64,000 bases of DNA from G963663365 sp963663365 (GTDB lineage: Bacteria > Hinthialibacterota > Hinthialibacteria > Hinthialibacterales > G963663365): the NCBI GenBank assembly GCA_963663365.2, contig CAXXIH010000001.1, positions 1,860,001 to 1,924,000 of the forward strand. The letters are read 5' to 3'. This document shows positions 37,801-46,575 of this stretch, in pieces (within the stretch, counting starts at the first letter, position 1; every line of letters begins with the position of its first letter). The notes below the pieces were generated by a model, which saw only the letters and a program-made list of their open reading frames with translations, was not told the DNA's origin and did no database searches. A program made the position numbers and the translations under genes.

Positions 37801-37886
37801 GTAGTGAAAACCAGCTGTTTAAACCGCAAGACGATATTTGAATCCCAACCAAATCTTGAAATCCGGTGGAAAATGACCTTTAGCAT
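34875..37886 (-). CDS. GH106-type alpha-L-rhamnosidase, secreted
   Basis: 1003 residues from ATG 37884-37886, preferred because GAGGA lies about 9 bp upstream; a later ATG (MFLPVTLLLML) begins the hydrophobic signal segment proper. The mature N-terminus has FRQPPDKVKPWVFWFWMNG and GITKDLEALKRVGIGGV, the hallmark opening of GH106 rhamnosidases. These are followed by the barrel (LSFALSVDFGYGSGGPH, QYIHIDSWEADGQNW) and beta-sandwich domains at the C-terminus (about 850-1000; RVRLNGVNCGVTWKPPYRVDI is a sugar-binding GH2-like sandwich). GH106 removes alpha-L-rhamnose from rhamnogalacturonan and plant glycosides by inversion. With GH28, a porin and a PcRGLX-like protein nearby, pectin use is the simplest reading. 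Confidence 0.88.
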   Translation of the reverse strand: MLKVIFHRISRFGWDSNIVLRFKQLVFTTHIPNMFLPVTLLLMLTILVPEGLSGQDLASSFRQPPDKVKPWVFWFWMNGNITRDGITKDLEALKRVGIGGVLWMEVSGPTWAPQGPLEAGSKEWLEAMHWAISEADRLGLSFALSVDFGYGSGGPHITPDISMQQLVWSETEVSSGGPVTLHLEKPVVDFTSEVKKAWLRPGQKMNPEVMKKLNEIDSYRDVAVFAIPSMKKDVVLLPEDQLKNQDGRGWVTHLEPLSDNNKITTLQRQQVIDITGQIQSSNTIQWNAPEGDWTVIRLGYASNFKMTRPSPQLAVGLECDRLHPRGIEAHFEHRLKPIIEMVKDKAGRTLQYIHIDSWEADGQNWTVDFAEEFLKRRGYAIQPWLPVLIGVVIESADKSERFLWDMRQTVNELILDRYIDRLRELIAPYGIQFSCEPYGHLCANSLVYGGRSDFPIAEFWTESRNPKPFPSFDRTRAWYHSMKGLASVANTYGKSRVGAEAFTGSRGWIDHPYLMKSMGDEAFANGISHYVIHLSAHQPYDRMKPGLTHRRWGQHFNRHQTWWEFSKPYFDYVTRCQYLLQCGRRIVDVACLYHEGAPLNFNDIQFELPAGYDYDFCSSETIQRMEFKNGKIHLPTGVSYHCLVLPRSGRLTLPTALKIDELYKAGASVYLQSPIDGTPGLEEYPLANEKVKEMAADWPLLPEGGWQQLFNSENIKPDFVGEDLNWIHRHTEDTDIYFVANPKHEDIKRECRFRIAEKSVELWNPETGEIFPLHDIQQNDDCTSMILQFELDQSWFIVFHDRAVVQKETKNPFPSWNPVEELKGDWNLQFDPDWGIKDALAIKELHSWSEYSDPLVKYYSGTAVYSKTFDIENSNILNEYSRFCLDLGDVKVMARVRLNGVNCGVTWKPPYRVDITETIKPNSNMLEIEVVNTWVNRMVGDEQLPLDSEWENWETLLEWPDWFLDGRPSPAGRFTFTTARHYKKDSPILPAGLLGPVRILAGN

Positions 37887-38063
37887 TATAGAATATCCTC
37901 TTTTCTCTCGGAGCAAGTTTCCATGGATATAATTGAGGCAACGCTTCTCAGTTGAAGCGCGCAATCTGATTCGTTCCTATTTTTGCATGCAAAAAAGCAT
38001 CATGTCTACCATTTGATCAATGGATTTGAATGGGATAAATACTGCTGCTCATAAGCCATCCCG

Positions 38064-38234
38064 ATGCAGATATCAGCAATCAGTCTGGATGACTGGCTTC
38101 AGAAATGGATTCCCGGAATACTACGAAGTGGGCGACTAGGTTCCGGATTTCCAACCGCCGATGATCAGGAGATTATTGTCAGTCCGGACTGGCTGCGGTA
38201 CGACCTCCAAGAAGAATTCGCGAAATATGAATAG
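38064..38234 (+). pseudogene. 56-codon frame, probable C-terminal remnant of a deleted gene
   Basis: An open frame from ATG 38064 (MQISAISLDDWLQKWIPG) to TAG 38232-38234, ending SPDWLRYDLQEEFAKYE. The last 18 codons match the tail at 16080-16133. There is no ribosome-binding site, and the first codons may simply be the middle of a longer lost gene. It could alternatively be a small real protein. The rest of 37965-38464 holds nothing else I can identify. Confidence 0.4.
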
Positions 38235-38464
38235 CCGATGACTTAAACTGCTACGCTCCAACTCGGTGTACACTTCCAACGACCGTCTCTCATGCCGCAA
38301 AGTTTTCGACTGATGCTATTCTACTGGCTCACATCCTAGCACGCGACTTATAATTTTATTTTTCTTAAAAAGTGATATTTTATACGTATCGAGTTGGGGC
38401 AATTGTTTTGCCGTATGATTGGGATGGCGGGAGAAACTTAGGTGAAAAGGAACTGTTAACCACA

Positions 38465-39643
38465 ATGAAACGCACGGAACTTTTTCGATCCACTTTATAT
38501 ATCATCCTGCCGCTGCTCATAGGCACAGTCATCGCATTGCAGGCCGTGGGGATTAGCATCGAGGAGGATCCATCAGAATATCCCCAATCCACTGACCTTT
38601 TTGTACGAGGCTCCGGCGGGGCGGCCCTCTACCGCATCCCGGCCTTCACTGTTAGCACCAAAGGCACCTTGATCGCCGTGTGCGATGCCCGGAGGGAAAG
38701 GGGGGACGACCTGCCGAATAACATCGATCTGGTCATGCGCCGGAGTTTTGACTTAGGCCAAACCTGGACGCCGATCCAGATGATTGTGGATTTTCCTGGA
38801 GATGAAGGCGCGGGAGATTCCGCGCTTCTTACCGACCGGGATACGGGAAGGATATGGCTCCTCTACACCTACGGTCCCGAAGGCATCGGTTCGGCGACCA
38901 GCCAACCGGGATTGGATGGCCCAACACTCCAATTGCAGCTTATTTACAGCGATGATGAAGGAGAAACTTGGTCTGAACCGGATCATCTAAATCCTCAAGT
39001 GAAAGATCCTGCTTGGAAGGCCATCTGGTCCTCTCCGGGTTGCGGATTTCAGACTTCTTCGGGACGTCTCTATTTTCCTTTGTCACGACTATCCGACGCG
39101 GCTTATAGCCAATACATCTACAGCGACGACCATGGACATTCCTGGCAGATAACCGAGCCTGCCGGACAAAACACAAACGAATCCATGATTGTTTCACTTG
39201 ATGATGGGACATTAATGGCCAACATGCGCAGCATGGATGGAATGCACCGCCGCATGGTTGCTATCTCTAATGATCAAGGACGTTCGTGGAGTAAACAAAT
39301 CCCCGATACGGAATTGATTGAACCCCAATGCCAAGCAAGCCTAATCCGCTACTCGGCTATTTCGAATGGACAAGACAAGAACCGTCTTCTCTTTGCCAAT
39401 CCCGCAAGTACAAAACGCGAGAATATGACCGTCCGTTTGAGTTACGACGAAGGCAAGACCTGGCCGGTTTCAAAGACGATTTGGCCGAACCTGGCCGGAT
39501 ACTCATGCCTCGCAGTTCTTCCGGATGGTTCGGTTGGAATGTTTTACGAGCACGGAGTGCAACATTCAACCGATCAGCTCGCGTTTGTGCGCTTTACTCT
39601 GGAATGGCTGACCGGCGGCAAAGATATGGGCCTAAAAAAATAG
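38465..39643 (+). CDS. Secreted exo-alpha-sialidase (GH33)
   Basis: 392 residues from ATG 38465 (MKRTELFRSTLYIILPLLIG, an uncleaved or Sec signal; AAGGAA about 12 bp upstream). GH33 landmarks are complete: the RIP motif in ALYRIPAF, IAVCDARRERGDD and NNIDLVMRRSFD with the acid/base Asp region, two or three Asp boxes (SDDEGETW, SDDHGHSW), NESMIVSLDDGTLMANMRS, QCQASLIRYS, and the Tyr/Glu end AGYSCLAVLPDGSVGMFYE. It should remove terminal sialic acid from host or microbial glycans outside the cytosol. No sialic-acid catabolism gene (NanA, NanE) is in the window, so the released sugar may be left for others or used elsewhere. Confidence 0.93.
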   Translation: MKRTELFRSTLYIILPLLIGTVIALQAVGISIEEDPSEYPQSTDLFVRGSGGAALYRIPAFTVSTKGTLIAVCDARRERGDDLPNNIDLVMRRSFDLGQTWTPIQMIVDFPGDEGAGDSALLTDRDTGRIWLLYTYGPEGIGSATSQPGLDGPTLQLQLIYSDDEGETWSEPDHLNPQVKDPAWKAIWSSPGCGFQTSSGRLYFPLSRLSDAAYSQYIYSDDHGHSWQITEPAGQNTNESMIVSLDDGTLMANMRSMDGMHRRMVAISNDQGRSWSKQIPDTELIEPQCQASLIRYSAISNGQDKNRLLFANPASTKRENMTVRLSYDEGKTWPVSKTIWPNLAGYSCLAVLPDGSVGMFYEHGVQHSTDQLAFVRFTLEWLTGGKDMGLKK

Positions 39644-39846
39644 CCGCCAATTTATGCCGGTCTTCTCTCCAACCTACCCACGCTGCTCTTCAGCCTACTT
39701 GTGGCTGTTACTCATGAAGTATACAGCAACAAAATGAAATTCCTCTAATTTTCTGCTAACATTCTCAGTATGTCAAAAATATGCTTCCCGTGCTTTCAAG
39801 CGCGGGCCGCGCTTACCTCAATTATAGCTGTACGGGAACTGGGTAA

Positions 39847-41028
39847 ATGAGCAGAACATATAATATCAAGTGGCACTGTAGACAAACGGCAGGAGTATTC
39901 TTTTTTCAAATATTTCTTCTGGCTTTAATGGTGAATGATGGTAACGCGCAGATCGATAAACTGGACATAGGCCCGTTTAGGCTCGGTGGCGCCGCCCGCG
40001 CGAATGTCTTTCATAAAGATTGGAACCATTCCGACCGGCTTGAACTAGACACACTTCGCTTAAATCTTGAGTTCGAATGGGAGAAGTTTATCGGATCCGC
40101 TGAATACCGCTATTATTATTACCAAGACAGCCATCAAGATACGCATATGCTCCATCATGGTTGGCTGGGATATCGCTTTTCAGAAGAAGACGAAATTCAA
40201 CTTGGTATCCACCAGGTCCCATTTGGTATCATCCCCTATGCCTCACACAACTGGTTCTTTCAACTCCCCTATTACGTTGGCTTAGAAGACGATTATGACC
40301 TTGGCGCAAAGTACAATCACCAAGACGATAATTGGAATCTGCAGTTGGCGTACTACGCTCTTGATGAGGGACATTACCATGGTGAGAGCAGCGACAGCGC
40401 GCGTTATTCATATGACCTCGTTGTCGAAGATGATGATACGAATGAAGAAAAGAACCAATTCAACCTTCGGTATGCTTATACATGGACACATTCCGATAAT
40501 CACAGCACGGAACTGGGAGCCTCCCTGCAATACGGAAAGGTGTACAACCGGACAACCCACGACAACGGCAATCAATACGCCGGCGCTCTACACCTCAACG
40601 AAAAATGGACGCAATGGAACGTTATGCTGGAATTGGTGCGTTATGAATATTCATTACGTAATCCAGCCGGTATGAACGAAGACTATGTACTGATGGGCGC
40701 TTACGATTTCCCTTACCAGGTCGCAAGCAGTGCCAGCATTTATACGGCGGGTATCAGCCGCACATTTCCCTTGGATAATGCCATGGTTGACTCGGTCACA
40801 TTGTACGATGATTTTAGTTTTATGGACAAAGACGAAAACAATTACTTCGATAGCTGGCAAAATGTAGTTGGGGCTTCCGTGTCGGCCGGTAATTTTTTTA
40901 TCTATTTTGACTTGGCATCGGGCCGCAATCATGCATGGATTGGGCCTGATTGGACCGAGGCATTCTCAGCCGGCGGCGACGACGAATGGCATACTCGTTT
41001 CAACATCAATATCGGCTTTTATATTTAA
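39847..41028 (+). CDS. Outer-membrane beta-barrel porin-like protein
   Basis: 393 residues with a signal peptide (FFFQIFLLALMVNDGNAQ). The mature chain is an alternating series of short aromatic-rich strands: ANVFHKDWN, SAEYRYYYYQDSH, DEIQLGIHQVPFG, FNLRYAYTWTH, STELGASLQYG, FFIYFDLASGRNHAW. It ends in an aromatic/hydrophobic strand (FNINIGFYI), the usual outer-membrane insertion signal. The phrase IQLGIHQVPFGIIPYASHNWF is like phosphate- or sugar-selective porins. It sits between a sialidase and a polygalacturonase, all on one strand, so uptake of glycan fragments is likely. It is clear evidence of a Gram-negative envelope. Confidence 0.82.
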   Translation: MSRTYNIKWHCRQTAGVFFFQIFLLALMVNDGNAQIDKLDIGPFRLGGAARANVFHKDWNHSDRLELDTLRLNLEFEWEKFIGSAEYRYYYYQDSHQDTHMLHHGWLGYRFSEEDEIQLGIHQVPFGIIPYASHNWFFQLPYYVGLEDDYDLGAKYNHQDDNWNLQLAYYALDEGHYHGESSDSARYSYDLVVEDDDTNEEKNQFNLRYAYTWTHSDNHSTELGASLQYGKVYNRTTHDNGNQYAGALHLNEKWTQWNVMLELVRYEYSLRNPAGMNEDYVLMGAYDFPYQVASSASIYTAGISRTFPLDNAMVDSVTLYDDFSFMDKDENNYFDSWQNVVGASVSAGNFFIYFDLASGRNHAWIGPDWTEAFSAGGDDEWHTRFNINIGFYI

Positions 41029-41089
41029 TCTACAACTGCCTATACGGAAGTTGAGCAGCGAATCATAATATCTCTTGAGGAACAGACAA

Positions 41090-42637
41090 ATGAAAAGACC
41101 GGCAATACTTGCATTCTGCCTAATGGCGGCTACGGCTTCCGCACAAGGAACGTTCTACAATGTCCTCGATTACGGAGCAAAACGGGATGGCAAGGCCAAT
41201 AGCACTGAGGCCATCAATGCGGCCATCGATGCTGCCGCACAGAATGGCGGTGGAACGGTCTATTTCCCTGCCGGTGACTATCTTTCCTTCACGATCCATC
41301 TGCAAAGCAACATTACATTCTATCTCGACCAGGGGGCTGTGCTGATCGGAGATGAAGAAGTGGATGGAGTCGGGTATGATCCGCCCGAAAATTACGACGA
41401 ATCAAAGAAGTTTCAGGATTTTGGTCATAGTTATTGGAGGAACAGTCTGATCTTCGGTGAAGACTTGCATGATATTGCGATAACCGGCAACGGAATGATC
41501 TGGGGCAGGGGACTGCAAACCTACGATAAACCCAAACTTAAAGGATCAGGGAATAAAGCCATTGCTTTAAAAAACTGCCGCAATGTCACAGTGCGCGACA
41601 TCTCGATCCTTCATGGCGGACACTTTTGCATTTTGGCTACAGGCGTAGATAACTTAACCATCGACAATGTGCGAGCTGACGCTGATCGTGACGCCTTCGA
41701 TATCGACTGCTGCAAGAATGTCGTGCTCTCAAACTGTATCGTAAACTCCCCTACTGATGACGGAATTTGTTTAAAGTCATCCTTTGCCCTGGGATACGCC
41801 CGTGCCACCGAAAATGTTACTATCACCAATTGCCAGGTTTTCGGCTTCGACCATGGTTCGCTGATGGATGGAACCTTTAAAGCCGAATTCAAAGACGAAA
41901 CTCCGGGAGCGAATCACTGCATTACAGGACGCTTAAAGTTAGGAACCGAATCGAACGGAGGCTTTATAAACATTGCCGTTACAAATTGTGTGTTTCAACG
42001 CTCGCGCGGGCTCTGTATTGAAACGGCGGATGGCGGGACAATTGAAGATATCGTCTTTGACAACATCACCATGCGCGATGTAACCGATACTCCCTTCTTC
42101 ATTCGTTTGAATGCACGGATGCGCGGCCCTGAAGGAACTCCGGTCGGAACCTGCAGGCGCATCACAATCAGCAACCTGAACGTCTACGACGTGGGCGGAC
42201 GTCCGATGGCGCCGGGTTTGGGGGCAGGCATGGTCATGGGGATTCCCGGGCACTATATCGAAGATCTGACATTGAGTAATATCCGCATCTACTACCGGGG
42301 AGGCGGCTTGAGGGATGCTATTACACAAGATATCCCTCAAAATATCGACATGTATCCGGATCCGTATCGATGGGAAGTTATGCCGGCTTATGGAGTGTAT
42401 TTCCGGTATGTAAAAGGACTCCGTGTGAACAACGTCGTCTTACGCTGCCTAAACAGCGACGAGCGTCCCGCGTTTGTGTTGGATGATGTCCATGACGCCC
42501 GTTTTTCCGAGATCGACGCGCAAAAGGGAGAGCAAGTCCCACATTTTATTCTTAAGAACGTCAGTAATATCTCAATACATGAGGTAAACAACATCGAGAA
42601 TACAAGTATCGAAAAAGCAGAAGAGAAAACGCTGTAA
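41090..42637 (+). CDS. Secreted GH28 polygalacturonase-type hydrolase
   Basis: 515 residues from ATG 41090 (MKRPAILAFCLMAATASAQ; GAGGAA 8 bp upstream). The right-handed beta-helix begins with the usual FYNVLDYGAKRDGKANSTEAI and GGGTVYFPAGDY. GH28 catalytic landmarks are DRDAFDIDCC (first Asp), SPTDDGICLKS (Asp pair) and GRLKLGTES (substitute for the RIK motif). The HG-containing third motif is less clear. Family members hydrolyse homogalacturonan, rhamnogalacturonan or xylogalacturonan. It follows the porin gene by about 60 bp and converges with the LRR gene. A rhamnogalacturonan target would fit the GH106 gene nearby. Confidence 0.92.
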   Translation: MKRPAILAFCLMAATASAQGTFYNVLDYGAKRDGKANSTEAINAAIDAAAQNGGGTVYFPAGDYLSFTIHLQSNITFYLDQGAVLIGDEEVDGVGYDPPENYDESKKFQDFGHSYWRNSLIFGEDLHDIAITGNGMIWGRGLQTYDKPKLKGSGNKAIALKNCRNVTVRDISILHGGHFCILATGVDNLTIDNVRADADRDAFDIDCCKNVVLSNCIVNSPTDDGICLKSSFALGYARATENVTITNCQVFGFDHGSLMDGTFKAEFKDETPGANHCITGRLKLGTESNGGFINIAVTNCVFQRSRGLCIETADGGTIEDIVFDNITMRDVTDTPFFIRLNARMRGPEGTPVGTCRRITISNLNVYDVGGRPMAPGLGAGMVMGIPGHYIEDLTLSNIRIYYRGGGLRDAITQDIPQNIDMYPDPYRWEVMPAYGVYFRYVKGLRVNNVVLRCLNSDERPAFVLDDVHDARFSEIDAQKGEQVPHFILKNVSNISIHEVNNIENTSIEKAEEKTL

Positions 42638-42669
42638 CGCGCGTATATACTTGCCGGTTTCATGCACTC

Positions 42670-45600
42670 TTAATCGTACAGTTCCCAATTCTGCACGCGC
42701 GTCATTGCCGGATTATCCAGAATTCGAGCAATGAAAGTGTAGGTATACCACTCATCGCCGGAACTGCCGGTGACGCCATCCGCGTCTCCATAGGGAACTT
42801 CATTGGTATGCGCAATGCCCACAATGATATTGTCGTCCATGGCAATCCGAGATTGTTTCGTGCGTCCGGGGCCGAGAATTGGATCGATCGTATCCGCACT
42901 ATTGTTGTTTCCTACTTCAAAGAAACAGAAGGAAGAAGTAAGTGGTTCTAGATTGTGGTCGAATACACGGGCCAAGACTTCCCAGCGGCCCGTCTGAAAA
43001 CGCTCCCAGCTCTGGTCCTGCCAGATGACGATAACATTACCTTCCGAATCCACACCCAGATCGGCGTTGTGCTCGAAGGTGCTAAGCGGATGGTCGGTAA
43101 AACGGACGGTTTTTTTAACAGACAGTCCTTCTTCGCCAACTTGAATTGTGGTGAGGTAACCGGCTCGGTCCAAGCCCCGGTGGGTGATATATAGGGTATC
43201 CCCGACTGCCTCTAAACCATTGGGGTCACCCCGATTGCCACCGTCAAACTCTAACTCGGGAATATCAATAGCCGGATACAAACGTCCCTCGCCGCCGCCA
43301 AGTTCGTTGCCGTCGTTATCAAACGCAACAATAGTCGCACCATCGTTTGCATCCTTGTAGCGGACTGCGAACCACCCGTCGCCGGAGGTGAGCCCGAAAC
43401 GATTTTCTGAGTTGCGTGAACTGCTGGGATTGCAAATAGCAAAGGGCGGTCTGACGATGCTGCCGTCAGGCCCAAGAATCGCGCAACCGACTACACGCCG
43501 GTTGCCTGTACGTCCATAAAGTGTGTCTTTGGCTTCGGATTCAGTTGTACGATCCTCAAAGTTCATCACAATGTTGCCGTTAGAAAGAAAACGAACCATA
43601 CCACCGCGGATCAAGCCGGGTTCGCCCACATATTCCCCAAACGGATTTGTGATTTGAGATTCGGGAACGCCATCGTTGCTGATGACCTGAATGATAGTGT
43701 GACGTTCAGAATCCTCCGGATAGCCGGGGAAAGCCTCGGGGAACGCACTTGGATTGGCGATGGTATGAACGACATATCGGGAGCCGGAACGGCCGCCAAC
43801 AGTGTCCGCACAAAGCCCATAGAATTTATCGTCGTTGCGCGTGGTACAGACGGTGTTCTCCCAAGGCTCGCCGGCATGAGTAAAGAAAGCCGCGCGGGCC
43901 GGGGCAAGGAGTTCGCCGGTAGGTGAAAAGATGGCGATCATATCGCGGGTGTTTTCGGCGTCAGCGCTTCCCGAACTGAAGCGTGCTTTGCGCATACCGC
44001 CCAAAACAATGGCATTGCCATTACTCAGCGTATCCGCCTCGGGCCGCCAGTAATTGCTTCCTCCTCCCCCTTCCGGCCAAAGATTGATATCTCCGGTTAG
44101 CGCCGTAATCCCGACTTCCTCCGGGCCTGCGGCAATGGGTTCCTGCACTTCAGACGCAACAGTGGGCGCTGGCGTTGAGGTGCGGCGGGGTGTGTTCGTA
44201 GGCCGGGGCGTGGGAGTAGGTGACCCCATCGGGGTGGGTGTGGCCTCTCCGGTGGGTAACCAATGTAAAATTAAAGTGTACCAATCCGCAGCCCCGGGAC
44301 TGTCATCATCGAAAAGGATGATAGTCTCGTAGTCGTTGGAGGCCTCGGGTTGTTGGGTGATCGTTACCGATCCTCGCCCTGTTACCAGTTCAAGCGTGTA
44401 AGAATAACCGGATTCATCGGGCATAGGCGGTACCAATTCAATCGGCAAAGAGACACCAAACAACCATTCCGGTTGCCAGGGGTATCCATTCACATAGGTA
44501 GGAAAATCATTGCCGGCGTTGCGGCCAGGTAAATCATAGTTACGGTGCTCATACCAAAGCTCCCCACCACGAATATGCAGGTAGTCACTCCCGTCGATAT
44601 ATGCGCGGAAGTGCAAGGCATTGGCTAAGCCTTCGGGTGTCGGAATAGGATCATAATCGCGCGCTGTGGGTGATGGGGTCGGAGTAGGCTCCAGACCGCA
44701 GTCTAAAGGAACATTGTCTTTTTGAGGGGAATAGGCAAATCCCTGTCCGAGTCGTCCCCCATCATAAGAGTTATAATAGGCAGTACCCAACTTAGCGAAA
44801 GCCACCGCAAGGTCTTCACAATCGCCTTCGTCCAAATTGTTCCATCGGACGTCGAAAAGCCACGGGTCTTGCATAGCTGAAACATCAGGCACAGAAGTCA
44901 ACTCGTTATGTTGACAGTAAATCTCCCGCAGGTTTGTGTTGCCCGAAAAATCGAGAATTTCGAACCTGTTGCCGTTACAATATAAAGTACTCAGGTTCGG
45001 GCAACCGCTAATATCAAATTCGGTCAATTGGTTGTTGCTGCAATCCAAGTAGTAAAGAGATTCAAGATTCGATAGATTCAACTCCACCAATCGATTATCG
45101 TAACAATTCAGGGTTCTCAGGTGGGAATTTTGCGATAAGTCCAAAGAGGTAAGTGCACAGCCGTTACAGCTTAATGTAGACAGGCTGCCGATATTAGATA
45201 ATTCCAGTTCGCTCAGAAGAGTCCCCGCACAGTACAAGTACATAAGAGCAGAATTCTGAGTCAGGTCGAGTGTTTCCAATGGATTCACTTCGCAATTCAA
45301 CCGCCGCAAACCGGGATTGTAACTCAGGTCGAGCGCGGTCAACCGGTTCCCACCGCAATAGAGAGTGCTGAGTACGGCATTCTGACTGAGATCGAGGGAC
45401 TCAATGACATTCGAGGTGGCCGGCTGAAATGTCGAACTGTATGTAGTATTTGAGATCGACAATTCCTCCAACGCCGGATTGTGGGAAACATCGAGCTCGG
45501 CTAGGCGATTTTGCCCACAAGCAAGCTCACGTAGTTTTGGATTCTGCGAGATGTCGAGAGTTTCTAGGCCATTGCTGCTGCAGAGAAAAATTTGTAGTTC

Positions 45601-46575
45601 AGGATTACCGGTAACATCAATACTTGATATCTGATTCCCGGCTTCTTCTTGTGACCAACCATTCACTCCATTCGAGAAGTCCAGTTGCTCCAAATTGGGA
45701 TTTCCGGAAATATCCAACTCGGTCAAACCATTCACCGGGGGATATAAGGGAAAAGCCGTGTTATAGTTAGAGACATCCAAAACACGTAGCGCAGAATTAT
45801 CTGTGAGAATCATCCTCGTGAGGCCCGTATTGCGGGCATAGAGATGGGTCAGTTTCTGATTCGTACTGACTTGCAGATTGGAAAACAGGTTCCCGGTTAT
45901 TGTCGAACCGTATAATCCATAGAGGTAGTCGGGATTGTTGGAAACATCCAACGTACGCAGTTCCGTGTTGAGCGATAGATCAAGTTCCGACAAGTTGTTA
46001 TCCGCACATTTGAGAATCTCCAATTGGAGCGCCAAACTGACGTCCAAACTGCGCAATCCATTGCCGGTACATTCCAAAACACGCAGATTCGGATTGTTGG
46101 AGACATCCAATGTGCGAATTCGATTCACCATATACGTGCCGTTAACATAAGGCCGATCCCAAACATCCGAACCGTTTGAGACACTCAAACGCCGCAACAA
46201 AGGATTATGGCTCACATCGAGCGTTGAGAGTGAATTGTCTCCACAAGTCAATGTGACCAATGCGGGATTGCCCGAAACATCCAATCTGGTAATCAGGTTG
46301 TCCGAGCAGTCAAGGCTTTCGATAGCGGGGAAATACTCAATGCCCTTCAGGCTCTGAATCCTCAGGCTGGAAAAATCCAGTTCTCCGCTCACAGCAGCAG
46401 CCTCGTCGGATGTGAACTCGCCGCCTGGGCTAACGCCCATAATTACCTCAACCGCGGCCCGGAAATTTGCATCTTGGAAGTTTGTTGATGTATTGATGTT
46501 CTCCGAAACTACATCTTGGGCCGAACACGATAATGAAATGATAATCGATAGTGCTAAGAATAATCCCGTCTTCAT
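42670..46575 (-). CDS. Giant secreted leucine-rich-repeat protein with Pro/Thr linkers
   Basis: 1301 residues from ATG 46573-46575 (MKTGLFLALSIIISLSCSAQ; AAGGGG about 9 bp upstream). Domains in order: a signal peptide; a short helical cap (NFQDANFRAAVEVIMGV); about 20 leucine-rich repeats of 21 residues (about 60-600) of form LxxLDVSxNPxLxxLxC with a Cys at a fixed site in many; a Pro/Thr linker (PTPTPSPTA); a beta domain (about 640-780); a second linker (PTPTPRPTNTPRRTSTPAPT); and about 450 residues of propeller-like repeats (GNAIVLGGM, GNIVMNFED, GNVIVIWQDQSWE). It is probably a surface or extracellular binding protein. The 21-residue LRR class resembles bacterial IRREKO-type repeats. No catalytic site or membrane anchor is seen. 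Confidence 0.85.
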   Translation of the reverse strand: MKTGLFLALSIIISLSCSAQDVVSENINTSTNFQDANFRAAVEVIMGVSPGGEFTSDEAAAVSGELDFSSLRIQSLKGIEYFPAIESLDCSDNLITRLDVSGNPALVTLTCGDNSLSTLDVSHNPLLRRLSVSNGSDVWDRPYVNGTYMVNRIRTLDVSNNPNLRVLECTGNGLRSLDVSLALQLEILKCADNNLSELDLSLNTELRTLDVSNNPDYLYGLYGSTITGNLFSNLQVSTNQKLTHLYARNTGLTRMILTDNSALRVLDVSNYNTAFPLYPPVNGLTELDISGNPNLEQLDFSNGVNGWSQEEAGNQISSIDVTGNPELQIFLCSSNGLETLDISQNPKLRELACGQNRLAELDVSHNPALEELSISNTTYSSTFQPATSNVIESLDLSQNAVLSTLYCGGNRLTALDLSYNPGLRRLNCEVNPLETLDLTQNSALMYLYCAGTLLSELELSNIGSLSTLSCNGCALTSLDLSQNSHLRTLNCYDNRLVELNLSNLESLYYLDCSNNQLTEFDISGCPNLSTLYCNGNRFEILDFSGNTNLREIYCQHNELTSVPDVSAMQDPWLFDVRWNNLDEGDCEDLAVAFAKLGTAYYNSYDGGRLGQGFAYSPQKDNVPLDCGLEPTPTPSPTARDYDPIPTPEGLANALHFRAYIDGSDYLHIRGGELWYEHRNYDLPGRNAGNDFPTYVNGYPWQPEWLFGVSLPIELVPPMPDESGYSYTLELVTGRGSVTITQQPEASNDYETIILFDDDSPGAADWYTLILHWLPTGEATPTPMGSPTPTPRPTNTPRRTSTPAPTVASEVQEPIAAGPEEVGITALTGDINLWPEGGGGSNYWRPEADTLSNGNAIVLGGMRKARFSSGSADAENTRDMIAIFSPTGELLAPARAAFFTHAGEPWENTVCTTRNDDKFYGLCADTVGGRSGSRYVVHTIANPSAFPEAFPGYPEDSERHTIIQVISNDGVPESQITNPFGEYVGEPGLIRGGMVRFLSNGNIVMNFEDRTTESEAKDTLYGRTGNRRVVGCAILGPDGSIVRPPFAICNPSSSRNSENRFGLTSGDGWFAVRYKDANDGATIVAFDNDGNELGGGEGRLYPAIDIPELEFDGGNRGDPNGLEAVGDTLYITHRGLDRAGYLTTIQVGEEGLSVKKTVRFTDHPLSTFEHNADLGVDSEGNVIVIWQDQSWERFQTGRWEVLARVFDHNLEPLTSSFCFFEVGNNNSADTIDPILGPGRTKQSRIAMDDNIIVGIAHTNEVPYGDADGVTGSSGDEWYTYTFIARILDNPAMTRVQNWELYD

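Noticed and set aside
44900..46350. DNA tandem repeat or CRISPR-like periodicity
   Set aside because: The 63-bp period is the coding period of 21-residue leucine-rich repeats; the DNA of the units is diverged.
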